From JBJKRF01 sp046704785 (GTDB lineage: Bacteria; Chloroflexota; Anaerolineae; Anaerolineales; Villigracilaceae): a stretch of 5,857 nt of DNA. A program made the translations under genes and the position numbers. The notes beneath the pieces were generated by a model. That model did not search any database. It saw only the letters and a list, made by a program, of their open reading frames with translations, and was not told the DNA's origin. How positions within the stretch are numbered: position 1 is the first letter of the stretch; each line of letters begins with the position of its first letter. The stretch lies in the NCBI GenBank assembly GCA_046704785.1, contig JBJKRF010000038.1:1-5857 (forward strand). Reading direction: 5' to 3'. Below, in pieces: positions 1-5,857 of this stretch.

Positions 1-1213
1 GGGTGTTGACGAAGAAAGGGCTGTTGGGGAAGTCGATCTTGGGGTTGGGGGTCTGGAAGTGCAGGCTGGGAGGCATTTGTTGGTGTTCGAGTGTCAGGAC
101 GGTCTTGATGAAACCCGCCGCCCCGGCGGCGACAGAGAGATGGCCAATGTTGGTTTTGACAGACCCCAGGGCGCAGAATTGGTGCTTGTCGGTGGTCGCG
201 CGAAATACTTTATTCAGCGCAGTAATCTCGATGGGGTCGCCGAGTGTGGTACCCGTGCCGTGAGTCTCGATATAACCGATGCTTTCCGGCTCGACGCCTG
301 CCACAGCCTGAGCAGCCGCAACTACTTCGGCCTGCCCATCCACGCCGGGCGCTGTGTAACTGACTTTCTGCGAGCCATCGTTATTGATGGCCGAACCTTT
401 GATAACAGCGTGAATGGTGTCGCCGTCTTCCAATGCATCCGCCAGCCGTTTCAGCACGACGACACCAACGCCGCTGCCAAAAACCGTCCCGGCGGCTTGC
501 GCATCGAAGGCGCGGCAGTGGCCGTCGGGGGAATCGATCCCGCCCTCCTGGTACAAATAACCGCTCTTTTGGGGAACCAAAACCGTCACGCCGCCCGCCA
601 AAGCCATATCGCAATCATAGTTGAGTAGCCCCATGCAGGCCAAGTGGATGGCGACCAGGGAGGTGGAACAGGCGGTCTGGACGGTGAGGCTCGGCCCGCG
701 TAGATTTAGCTTGTACGAAACACGTGTTGCCATAAAATCTTTGTCGTTGGTAGCAAAGACCTGGTAATCGTTCTCTCCGGCCATGCGTTGTGTGACCAGG
801 TTATTCAGCAGATACGTGTCCCACGCCGCCCCCGCATAAACACCGATCAAGTCTGGAAACGCGGCAGGCGCATAACCGGCATTTTCCAGCGATTCCCAGG
901 CGCATTCCAAAAAGATCCGTTGCTGCGGGTCCATGATCTCGGCTTCCTTAGGATTGAATCCAAAGAAAGCTGCATCAAAGCCGTCGACATCTTCGAGCAA
1001 GGCGCCCGCCTTCACATAGCGCGGATTACTAAGCAAGGTAGCGTCCACACCGGCGGCCTTGAGTTCATCTTCCGAGAAAAATGTGATCGCTTCGACGCCG
1101 TTTTTCAAGTTGTCCCAAAAAGTCTCTATGTTGGGCGCCCCCGGAAAACGGCCCGCCATACCGATCACGGCGATCCCTTTCGGGTCAAGTTCATCTATCG
1201 AGGTAGCACTCAT
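1..1213 (-). CDS. Modular type I polyketide synthase, N-terminal ketosynthase (KS), 3' end outside window
   Basis: The first 404 residues of a second PKS protein; the frame is open through base 1, so it continues off the left edge. The KS performs decarboxylative Claisen condensation. It begins IAVIGMAGRFPGAPN (14-28), and the triad is intact: Cys182 in TACSTSL (codon 670-668), His318 in ETHGTGT and His358 in KTNIGHLS. The DPQQR motif (95-99) is also present. The visible part ends at PFFVNT, near the end of the KS core, so AT or other domains would follow. The ATG at 1213 is chosen because KS homology starts about 13 residues later, and the short leader leaves no room for a long coiled-coil docking domain. 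The KS probably accepts the chain from the KR-DH-ACP protein. It sits 20 bases after the acylase stop, so co-transcription is likely. Extender and product are unknown. Confidence 0.96.
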   Translation of the reverse strand, partial: MSATSIDELDPKGIAVIGMAGRFPGAPNIETFWDNLKNGVEAITFFSEDELKAAGVDATLLSNPRYVKAGALLEDVDGFDAAFFGFNPKEAEIMDPQQRIFLECAWESLENAGYAPAAFPDLIGVYAGAAWDTYLLNNLVTQRMAGENDYQVFATNDKDFMATRVSYKLNLRGPSLTVQTACSTSLVAIHLACMGLLNYDCDMALAGGVTVLVPQKSGYLYQEGGIDSPDGHCRAFDAQAAGTVFGSGVGVVVLKRLADALEDGDTIHAVIKGSAINNDGSQKVSYTAPGVDGQAEVVAAAQAVAGVEPESIGYIETHGTGTTLGDPIEITALNKVFRATTDKHQFCALGSVKTNIGHLSVAAGAAGFIKTVLTLEHQQMPPSLHFQTPNPKIDFPNSPFFVNT

Positions 1214-1224
1214 CTTGTCAGTTA

Positions 1225-1233
1225 TCTTTCTCT
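1225..1233 (-). promoter_or_regulatory. Weak ribosome binding site of the second PKS gene
   Basis: AGAGAAAGA begins directly after the acylase TAG stop and is 11 bases from the ATG at 1213. It is purine-rich but lacks a GGAGG core. The 20-base gap has no room for a promoter or terminator, so the PKS gene should be read from the same transcript. Confidence 0.4.
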
Positions 1234-3795
1234 CTATTTGGACGGCTCCAATATCAATGTGGATTGGCGGGCGGCGTCCACTGTTGTTTGGGTAAAGCGC
1301 AATGGCCGGGAACGGATTGCCAACCAATCGTTGAAAAAGTCGGCATAGTGGGACGATAGGACGTGGCCGGACTCTCCGATGGTTTCGATAAAACGCCCAC
1401 CGTCCAAATTGGCGAGGTCGATCACCTGACGATAAGAGGGCCCAAAGCTGTTTGTATAGAAAAGGCCGTCGGATGGAGGCGAGTATGGCGGCGCGCCAAA
1501 AGCGCCCATATCGATGGTGCTCCAATCGCCGCCGTTGGGCGCCGACCGGCTGAAGATGGGGCGCAGCGCCGGCACGGTAAAGAAGGGGATGTGATAAATA
1601 ACCGTTTCATGAAGGCGTCCCCATTGCCAGGACGTCATGTCCCCTCCCAGTTTGGCGCTCAGGTCTGCCAATGCGGCGTGAAAGGTTTGTTGCGCGATCA
1701 TGGCACAATCTTCGCGTTGGGGCGTGGTGACATCGTCGCACCAGGCATTGTTTCGATCCTGAAACGTGTTCGCCAGAAAACGGCTGGTGAAGGTGAAGTT
1801 TCCCTGGTAATTTGCCGCTAGGCTGCGGCCCAGCTCATCCCCAACGACGGCACCCGGCAAATGGGACAACCAGACTTCATAGATTGCTGCTGCAACGCTG
1901 TCGGCGCGCGTATCGTCGTCCCAGGCATGGAGAATTTGTAGGGCGCGTTTTTCGGTGTCATCTTGCGCGGTCACAAGGTTCAACAACTCTGGCAACAATT
2001 CGCGCGCCTGTAAAGAAACTGTATCGCCCTGCATGGCGCTCATGTCATCGGGGCTAAATTTTTCTTTGGCCGTCAGCAGATCGACAATCCGTTGCGCACG
2101 GTAAGGCGGATACCACTCGTTGCCCAGAAAATAAGGATAGCCATCTGGAACGGGCTTGTTATTCGCGGTCGCAATGTAGTGGTCGGGCGGATCGTAGACG
2201 TGAGGCAGTTTGTCGAAAGGCACCCAACCGGTCCACTCATTGGTACCCGTCCAGCCGGCCACGGGCACCGAGCCGTCACCGCTGGCTCGGATGGGCACCC
2301 GTCCGGCGGCGGCGTAATAGCCAATATTGCCGCTCGTGTCGGCATAAACAAAATTCAATCCGGGCGCCACCAGAAAACTCAAGGCGTGCACCGCCTCGTC
2401 CCAGTTGTGCGCCGCATCCAGGTCCAAGAAAGCTTCCGCAGTCGTATCTCCCGGATCGAGCGCGGTCCAGCGTAAAGCCAACGGCGGTAAAGGCGCAGAA
2501 CGGCGGAGATAAGAAGGATTATCCTGATCGCCGGCATTGATTGCATCAGAAATCAAAGGGCCGTGGCGGGTTATACGTACCTGGTAATGGACGTCGGGGG
2601 CTCCACGGACTTTGATCGTCTCGTCGATCATCTGCATGGGCTCCATCTTGCCTTGGAACTCAGCCTTGGTCCCGGTGGAGTCCAGATGTTCGAGATAAAG
2701 ATCCTGCACGTCCGGATTGAGCCCGGTCAGACCCCAGGCAATGGAGCGATTCCGGCCTATGACGACCGCCGGCAAACCGGGGATGGTGGCCCCGACGACG
2801 TCGAAAGTTCCAGCAGAAAGGTGCGCAACGTACCACCCGGAAACTTCCAGGCTGAGATGAGGGTCATTAGCCAGGATTGGTTCGCCGGTGGTGCTTTTGG
2901 TGCCGTCCACGACCCAACTATTCGACCCGATCGCCCCGATCTGTGGGCCGCCCATCCCCGACAAGTCTTGCACCATGGATTGAAGCGCCAGCAATTCTTG
3001 ATATCCGGAACTCTGGTCGAAAGACGTTTGATCCGGTAACGCCGGAAGGATGGATGGTCCGGTTTCCAGGTAGCCGGGCAGGAGTTGCTGCGCGTGCGTT
3101 GCCCCCACCTTTTGAATCAAGTCGCTGTGAAGGATTTCCGTTCCCATATTGCTGGACAAGCTGAGCGCGAAGATTTTTGCCCAAGCCAGCGAATCGACGC
3201 TGGTCCATGGTTCGGGCGTGATCCCTAAAATGGTAAATTCAGGAGGTAGTTCACTACCGTGGTGAGTGGAAATAAAGGCGTTCACGCCTGCGGTGTAAGC
3301 ATCGATAATTGCCTTGGTTTCCGGTGGTAAGGCCTCCCAGGCGCTTTGCCCGGCGCGTTGCAGGCCCAACGTGCGCAGATAGATATCTCCGTTGACGGCC
3401 TGCTCACCAAAAATCTCAGCGAAACGCCCCTGGGTGATCCGCCGCCAGACTTCCATTTCCCACAGGCGATCTTGTGCATGCACGTAACCGAGCCCAAAGA
3501 AAGCATCCGCCTTGTCTTGGGCATAGATATGCGGGACGCCGTCTACATCGCGGACGATTTTGACCGGCCCCTTCAATCCGGCCACTTTGATCGTGCCGTC
3601 CACTTGTGGAAGCGAATTCCGAAAATATAGATAACCGATGCACCCGGCCAACAAGGCCACAATGATTACCGCCGAAACAGTCCACTTGAGGAATGTGAGC
3701 AGCCCGCGCAGCGCGGGCCTCGCAAGGCCCAATATGGATTGCCAATAAGGTCGGGTCCATTTCATCGGCTTCCAGTTTGTAATCCAATACCTCAT
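1234..3795 (-). CDS. Penicillin acylase family N-terminal-nucleophile (Ntn) hydrolase, membrane-anchored or exported
   Basis: A complete 853-residue member of the penicillin acylase / acyl-homoserine-lactone acylase family, enzymes that hydrolyse an amide bond between an acyl group and an amine. The precursor should self-cleave at Gly290-Ser291 (IGSNSWVVDG), leaving Ser291 as the N-terminal nucleophile of a 563-residue beta chain. Other family marks are DVDGVPHIYA (83-92), GLGYVHAQDRLWEME (101-115), NDPHL (310-314), NPDVQDLYLE (360-369, matching the calcium-binding region of penicillin G acylase) and TANNKP (543-548), with the Asn that supports the oxyanion hole. A hydrophobic segment at about 37-58 after several Lys/Arg suggests an N-in signal anchor, with catalysis outside the cytoplasm. 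The ATG at 3795 has a GGAGA upstream and overlaps the PKS stop; Met11 (3765) is a weaker alternative. The substrate cannot be read from sequence. The context suggests the pathway product or its precursor. Confidence 0.95.
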   Translation of the reverse strand: MRYWITNWKPMKWTRPYWQSILGLARPALRGLLTFLKWTVSAVIIVALLAGCIGYLYFRNSLPQVDGTIKVAGLKGPVKIVRDVDGVPHIYAQDKADAFFGLGYVHAQDRLWEMEVWRRITQGRFAEIFGEQAVNGDIYLRTLGLQRAGQSAWEALPPETKAIIDAYTAGVNAFISTHHGSELPPEFTILGITPEPWTSVDSLAWAKIFALSLSSNMGTEILHSDLIQKVGATHAQQLLPGYLETGPSILPALPDQTSFDQSSGYQELLALQSMVQDLSGMGGPQIGAIGSNSWVVDGTKSTTGEPILANDPHLSLEVSGWYVAHLSAGTFDVVGATIPGLPAVVIGRNRSIAWGLTGLNPDVQDLYLEHLDSTGTKAEFQGKMEPMQMIDETIKVRGAPDVHYQVRITRHGPLISDAINAGDQDNPSYLRRSAPLPPLALRWTALDPGDTTAEAFLDLDAAHNWDEAVHALSFLVAPGLNFVYADTSGNIGYYAAAGRVPIRASGDGSVPVAGWTGTNEWTGWVPFDKLPHVYDPPDHYIATANNKPVPDGYPYFLGNEWYPPYRAQRIVDLLTAKEKFSPDDMSAMQGDTVSLQARELLPELLNLVTAQDDTEKRALQILHAWDDDTRADSVAAAIYEVWLSHLPGAVVGDELGRSLAANYQGNFTFTSRFLANTFQDRNNAWCDDVTTPQREDCAMIAQQTFHAALADLSAKLGGDMTSWQWGRLHETVIYHIPFFTVPALRPIFSRSAPNGGDWSTIDMGAFGAPPYSPPSDGLFYTNSFGPSYRQVIDLANLDGGRFIETIGESGHVLSSHYADFFNDWLAIRSRPLRFTQTTVDAARQSTLILEPSK
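2923..2928 (-). other. Acylase autoproteolytic site and catalytic serine codon
   Basis: GGG TCG encodes Gly290-Ser291 within IGSNSWVV. In this family the peptide bond before the Ser is cut autocatalytically, separating an alpha chain with its spacer from the beta chain and freeing the Ser amino group as general base. The Gly-Ser-Asn-Ser-Trp context is the family consensus, so the enzyme is expected to mature and be active. Confidence 0.9.
3622..3687 (-). other. N-terminal membrane segment of the acylase, with a lipobox-like Cys
   Basis: Residues about 37-58 (KWTVSAVIIVALLAGCIGYL and two more) form the only long hydrophobic run. Basic residues lie before it (K12, R15, R26, R30, K37), so the catalytic domain should face the periplasm or exterior. 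The sequence LAGC (49-52) fits a lipobox, but the hydrophobic run continues after the Cys (IGYLYF). A plain signal anchor is therefore more likely than a lipoprotein. Confidence 0.7.
3702..3718 (-). repeat. Short GC inverted repeat in the early acylase coding region
   Basis: GCCCGCG and CGCGGGC form a perfect 7-bp stem around a 3-base loop, about 80-95 bases after the acylase start codon and just before the membrane segment. There is no following T-run, so it is not an intrinsic terminator. It may be chance in GC-rich Pro-Ala-Leu-Arg-Gly codons. Confidence 0.4.
3792..3795 (-). promoter_or_regulatory. ATGA stop/start overlap between PKS and acylase
   Basis: The minus strand reads ATGA: ATG (3795-3793) starts the acylase and TGA (3794-3792) ends the PKS. 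This arrangement usually gives translational coupling by reinitiation, so acylase output would follow PKS translation. Confidence 0.85.
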
Positions 3796-5857
3796 TTTCT
3801 TCGTCTCTCCCTGGCCGCCTCGCGCTGTTGCAGCGCCATCCGTTTTTTATCGGCTCTCTCGCGGCTATGTTCAAATGTTGCGGGTTGATTTTGTTCCTTT
3901 TGTAAATACGCGGTCAGCAAATGGATCGTCGGCGCCTCGAACAGGCCAACCACCGGCAGATCGATCTGCAACTCCTTTTTCAGTTCGGCGATCAGGCGGA
4001 TACCAATGAGCGAATCGCCTCCCAACTCGAAGAAATTATCGTGGACGCCGATCTGGTCAATTCCCAGCATCTTTTGCCAGACAGCGGCAATACGTTGCTC
4101 CAAGTCGTTGGTGGGGGCTATGTACGCAGTCTGGACCTGTGGGCGGGTATGGACCGATTTCATTTCTGACGACGTTGTATTTTCCAAAAGATTCGTTGTC
4201 GTGAATGTTTTAGCGGCCTCGATGGCGGCAAAAAGATCGTGCGTGGAAACAATCCATTGCGCCGAAGCTGCGCCCGCAAGAATGCGGCAGAAAGCTTCCC
4301 GCCCCTCTTCCGGCAGGATAAACTCCAGGCCGGTTTCCGGCTTCTGGCTTTGGACGAATTTCTGATAGCGTTCCTCGACCCAGGTAGCATCTGCCAGCGG
4401 TTTTCCGTTCGGCGGAACGGCTTTCAGGTTTGCTTCGGCTTCCGGGCTGATTTGTTTCAAGACAAAGCCTTCGATTTCGACCAACACCGAACCGTTCTTG
4501 TCCGCCAGCGTAATATCGCAGAGGATGATTCCGTCGCGGCTGTGTGCTGCGTCGCGATAGCGAATGTGGCTGTACAGTTCAGACGTCAACGCAGACCAGA
4601 CGCGTATTTTCTCGTAGGCAAACGGCAGATATTTCTCCTCTTCGGCGGGGCGCGCAAACCCTGTAGCGACATCGAGAAGCGCCGGATGGAGCTTGTATTC
4701 TCCCAGGTCGTTACAGAACGTTTCGGCCAGTTCCAGATGCACCAATCTCTCCTTTTCCCCGACAAACAAGCTCTTCAAGCTCTTCCAGCGCGGCCCTCGC
4801 CAGACAAACTGTTCTTTTCCCTCCGTTTCGTATTTCGCAAGCACCGTATCCACCTGGGTGCAGCGCGCTTGAATCTCGTCGAGGCGTAAACCGCCCGGAG
4901 AAGATTTTGTCGGGGCGCCGACAACGCTGCGCGCGTGTTCCTGCCAAAGGGGCGCGCCATCATTTCCTCCGGCGGCGCGACTCAATGTCCGGCAGCTGTA
5001 GTTTTCCCCTTCCCTGTCCAGGATAGTGAGTATTTCACGAGTCTCTCCGGCAGCCAGGATCAAGGGTTGTTCAAAGTACAGGTCTCGTATTTCCATGGCG
5101 TTCGTGCGCGCGTGCTGTTCGAAAACCGCCTGCGTAATTTCTGGAAAGGTCGCACCCGGGAGGGTGGCATGGCCCATCACTTTGTGCTCAGACAAGACCC
5201 ACTGCTGCGTCTCGCTCCACTCGGACAGGAAAAGAGTGCGATCCGGTGATTCGGCCAGGTATTGATCGAAAAACGGGTGTTGCGACTTTTGTGGCTGTGG
5301 TTGCTGCCCTCGCAAGCTGAGCGGAATCTTGCTGTTTCGCGCCATGCCGATTTCGTGCCAGCGATCCCAGTTGACGGATGTCACGCGAATGCCATTCTCA
5401 AAATCGTGCGCCTGGGCGAATGCGTCCATAAAGGCATTGGCGGCGCAATAGTCCACCAGGCCAAGCCCGCCGATAACTGCGTTAAGGGAGGAGCACAACA
5501 TCAGCCAATCCGGTTTGACCTCCTTCAGGAGGTGGTGCAACACCATCGTTCCGGTTACTTTGGGACGCAGCACAGCCTCTGCGTTTTCCCGCGTTTTGAG
5601 TTGGATCAGGCCGCCAGCGGCCACGCCCGCAGCATGGATGACGCCGTGCAGCCCCCCGAAGCGTTGGACGGTTTGGGTGAGAACTGCCTGCATCTGGGCC
5701 CGGTCGGCCACGTCGGCGCTGAGGATCAGTAACTCGGCGCCTTTTCGCTCCAGGGCTTGCAGCCGTTGGATCTGGCGGCTGACGGAGTCCGTTTCCGGGT
5801 GGGTGTCCAGCCAGTCGCTCCAGGTTTCGGCGGCGGGGAAGGAGGCGCGTCCGACCA
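3792..5857 (-). CDS. Modular type I polyketide synthase, C-terminal part (KR-DH-ACP), 5' end outside window
   Basis: This is the C-terminal 687 residues of an assembly-line PKS protein. The frame is open to base 5857 with no start, so the gene begins beyond the window; the GTG at 5711 is an internal Val codon inside the ketoreductase fold. In order it carries a ketoreductase (5857 to about 5340), a dehydratase (about 5279-4452), a linker of about 110 residues, a carrier protein (about 4121-3900) and an Arg/Lys-rich tail. All catalytic residues that can be read are present, so the module should turn a beta-ketoacyl thioester into an alpha,beta-enoyl thioester. No enoylreductase is visible. KR before DH is not the usual type I order. 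Any KS and AT of this module would lie upstream. The gene ends in TGA at 3794-3792, overlapping the acylase start by 4 bases. Family and domain assignment are secure; the substrate and product are unknown. Confidence 0.95.
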   Translation of the reverse strand, partial: VGRASFPAAETWSDWLDTHPETDSVSRQIQRLQALERKGAELLILSADVADRAQMQAVLTQTVQRFGGLHGVIHAAGVAAGGLIQLKTRENAEAVLRPKVTGTMVLHHLLKEVKPDWLMLCSSLNAVIGGLGLVDYCAANAFMDAFAQAHDFENGIRVTSVNWDRWHEIGMARNSKIPLSLRGQQPQPQKSQHPFFDQYLAESPDRTLFLSEWSETQQWVLSEHKVMGHATLPGATFPEITQAVFEQHARTNAMEIRDLYFEQPLILAAGETREILTILDREGENYSCRTLSRAAGGNDGAPLWQEHARSVVGAPTKSSPGGLRLDEIQARCTQVDTVLAKYETEGKEQFVWRGPRWKSLKSLFVGEKERLVHLELAETFCNDLGEYKLHPALLDVATGFARPAEEEKYLPFAYEKIRVWSALTSELYSHIRYRDAAHSRDGIILCDITLADKNGSVLVEIEGFVLKQISPEAEANLKAVPPNGKPLADATWVEERYQKFVQSQKPETGLEFILPEEGREAFCRILAGAASAQWIVSTHDLFAAIEAAKTFTTTNLLENTTSSEMKSVHTRPQVQTAYIAPTNDLEQRIAAVWQKMLGIDQIGVHDNFFELGGDSLIGIRLIAELKKELQIDLPVVGLFEAPTIHLLTAYLQKEQNQPATFEHSRERADKKRMALQQREAARERRRK
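3795..3899 (-). other. Basic C-terminal tail, possible docking element
   Basis: The last 35 residues after the carrier are strongly charged (SRERADKKRMALQQREAARE, then RRRK) and could form one amphipathic helix. Similar Arg/Lys-rich tails are common after the last carrier of PKS proteins in hybrid clusters, where the next protein starts directly with a KS, as it does at 1213. A docking role is inference. The same purine-rich bases also encode the ribosome binding site of the acylase gene, so the composition may in part reflect that double duty. Confidence 0.5.
3806..3810 (-). promoter_or_regulatory. Ribosome binding site of the acylase gene, inside the PKS 3' end
   Basis: GGAGA lies 10 bases upstream of the ATG at 3795 and is embedded in the final Glu-Arg-Arg-Arg-Lys codons of the PKS gene. 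With the ATGA stop/start overlap, it supports initiation at 3795 and not at Met11. Confidence 0.65.
3900..4121 (-). other. Acyl/peptidyl carrier protein domain with phosphopantetheine attachment serine
   Basis: Carrier domain of about 74 residues that holds the growing chain on a 4'-phosphopantetheine arm. The motif NFFELGGDSL is exact, and the modified Ser is encoded at 4013-4011 (TCG). The lead-in (IAPTNDLEQRIAAVW, LGIDQIGVHD) is the type shared by PCPs and by carriers of mixed PKS/NRPS systems. Only one carrier is present. The domain is preceded by a low-conservation, Thr/Ser-rich stretch, which is likely flexible and gives reach to the upstream KR and DH. Confidence 0.96.
4452..5279 (-). 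other. Polyketide dehydratase (DH) domain located after the KR
   Basis: Double-hotdog dehydratase that removes water from the beta-hydroxyacyl chain. The N-terminal hotdog starts at HPFFDQYL and contains the HxxxGxxxxP motif as EHKVMGHATLPG, with catalytic His encoded at 5186-5184. A GPRW motif precedes the second hotdog, where LHPALLD supplies the catalytic Asp at 4673-4671. The fourth residue after this Asp is Gly instead of the more common Gln or His (DVATG). The length of about 275 residues is normal for a complete PKS-DH. Both members of the His/Asp dyad are present, so activity is likely. The unusual point is its place: C-terminal to the KR, not between AT and KR. Confidence 0.88.
5340..5857 (-). 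other. Ketoreductase (KR) domain, partial, active-site residues intact
   Basis: NADPH-dependent reduction of the beta-keto group on the carrier-bound chain. The visible part begins after the first Rossmann glycine motif, which is off the edge, and includes LSADVAD (around 5726-5706) and VIHAAGV. Counting residues from the GTG at 5711, the expected catalytic residues are Lys51 (RPKVTG), Ser75 (LCSSLN), Tyr88 (VDYCAAN) and Asn92; Ser and Tyr are 13 apart, as in active KRs. At the stereochemistry position the sequence after HAAGV is AAGGL, not the LDD of B-type KRs, and no diagnostic Trp of A-type KRs is seen before Tyr88. The alcohol configuration is therefore not predictable with confidence. 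The domain ends near VNWDRW and is followed by a short Gln/Pro/Ser-rich linker. Confidence 0.92.

Noticed and set aside
59..628. Open frame of 189 codons on the plus strand
   Set aside because: It is antisense to the ketosynthase with its intact catalytic motifs. The translation looks like a reverse-strand shadow and has no family features.
1214..1233. Promoter or regulatory RNA between the acylase and the second PKS
   Set aside because: Twenty bases are too few, and there is no -10/-35 pair or hairpin; only a weak purine-rich ribosome binding site is present.
2563..3039. Open frame of 158 codons on the plus strand inside the acylase gene
   Set aside because: It is opposite the catalytic serine region of the acylase, and no domain is seen in its product.
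3702..3718. Intrinsic terminator between PKS and acylase
   Set aside because: The hairpin is inside the acylase coding sequence and lacks a T-run on the transcribed side. The ATGA overlap also argues for read-through.
4768..4785. Perfect 9-bp tandem repeat (AAGCTCTTC twice)
   Set aside because: It encodes Lys-Ser-Leu twice at a position where DH domains normally carry a similar sequence after GPxF/W. Two copies within a coding domain do not support a functional repeat.
4239..4889. Open frame of 216 codons on the plus strand
   Set aside because: It lies wholly opposite the PKS DH and linker region, which has clear conserved motifs on the minus strand. Its translation shows no recognisable domain, so it is a shadow frame.
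3792..5711. GTG at 5711 as the true start of a 639-residue PKS protein
   Set aside because: The same frame stays open to the window edge, and the upstream 48 codons encode the expected KR sequence (SRQIQRLQALE, GAELLILSADVAD). The GTG is therefore an internal Val.
1..5857. CRISPR array, tRNA/rRNA, insertion sequence or attachment site
   Set aside because: The minus strand is coding almost end to end. No spaced direct repeats, terminal inverted repeats, transposase motifs or cloverleaf-like segments were seen.

Overview
The window is a fragment of a bacterial biosynthetic operon for a polyketide or a hybrid polyketide/peptide. All real coding sequence lies on the minus strand, so it is read from base 5857 down to base 1, and coding density is essentially complete. 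The organism cannot be named. The base composition is moderately GC-rich, clearly below the very high GC of typical actinomycete PKS genes. The KS, KR, DH and carrier sequences have the style of mixed PKS/NRPS clusters from cyanobacteria, myxobacteria, Chloroflexota and uncultured bacteria. This is a stylistic impression only.

Layout in transcription order. (1) 5857-3792: the C-terminal 687 residues of a modular type I PKS protein whose start is beyond the window edge. Its order is ketoreductase (entered in its middle), dehydratase, linker, acyl/peptidyl carrier protein, then a very basic C-terminal tail. Ketoreductase followed by dehydratase is the reverse of the textbook DH-KR order. (2) 3795-1234: a complete 853-residue penicillin-acylase-family Ntn hydrolase with an N-terminal membrane segment and an intact Gly-Ser autocleavage site. 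Its start codon overlaps the PKS stop codon in an ATGA. (3) 1213-1: the first 404 residues of a second modular PKS protein, covering almost the whole ketosynthase domain with its Cys-His-His triad. It starts 20 bases after the acylase stop and runs off the left edge.

How they may work together. The first PKS protein would reduce and dehydrate a carrier-bound intermediate to an enoyl thioester. The carrier plus basic tail would then hand it to the ketosynthase of the next protein. The acylase sits physically and translationally between the two consecutive assembly-line genes, although its membrane segment implies that it works outside the cytoplasm. By analogy with exported maturation enzymes such as PvdQ (pyoverdine) and ClbP (colibactin), it could remove an N-acyl cap from an exported precursor. 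Inactivation of an amide product for self-protection is an alternative. This role is inference. No promoter, terminator, RNA gene, mobile element or repeat array was found; the three genes look like one transcript that begins and ends outside the window.
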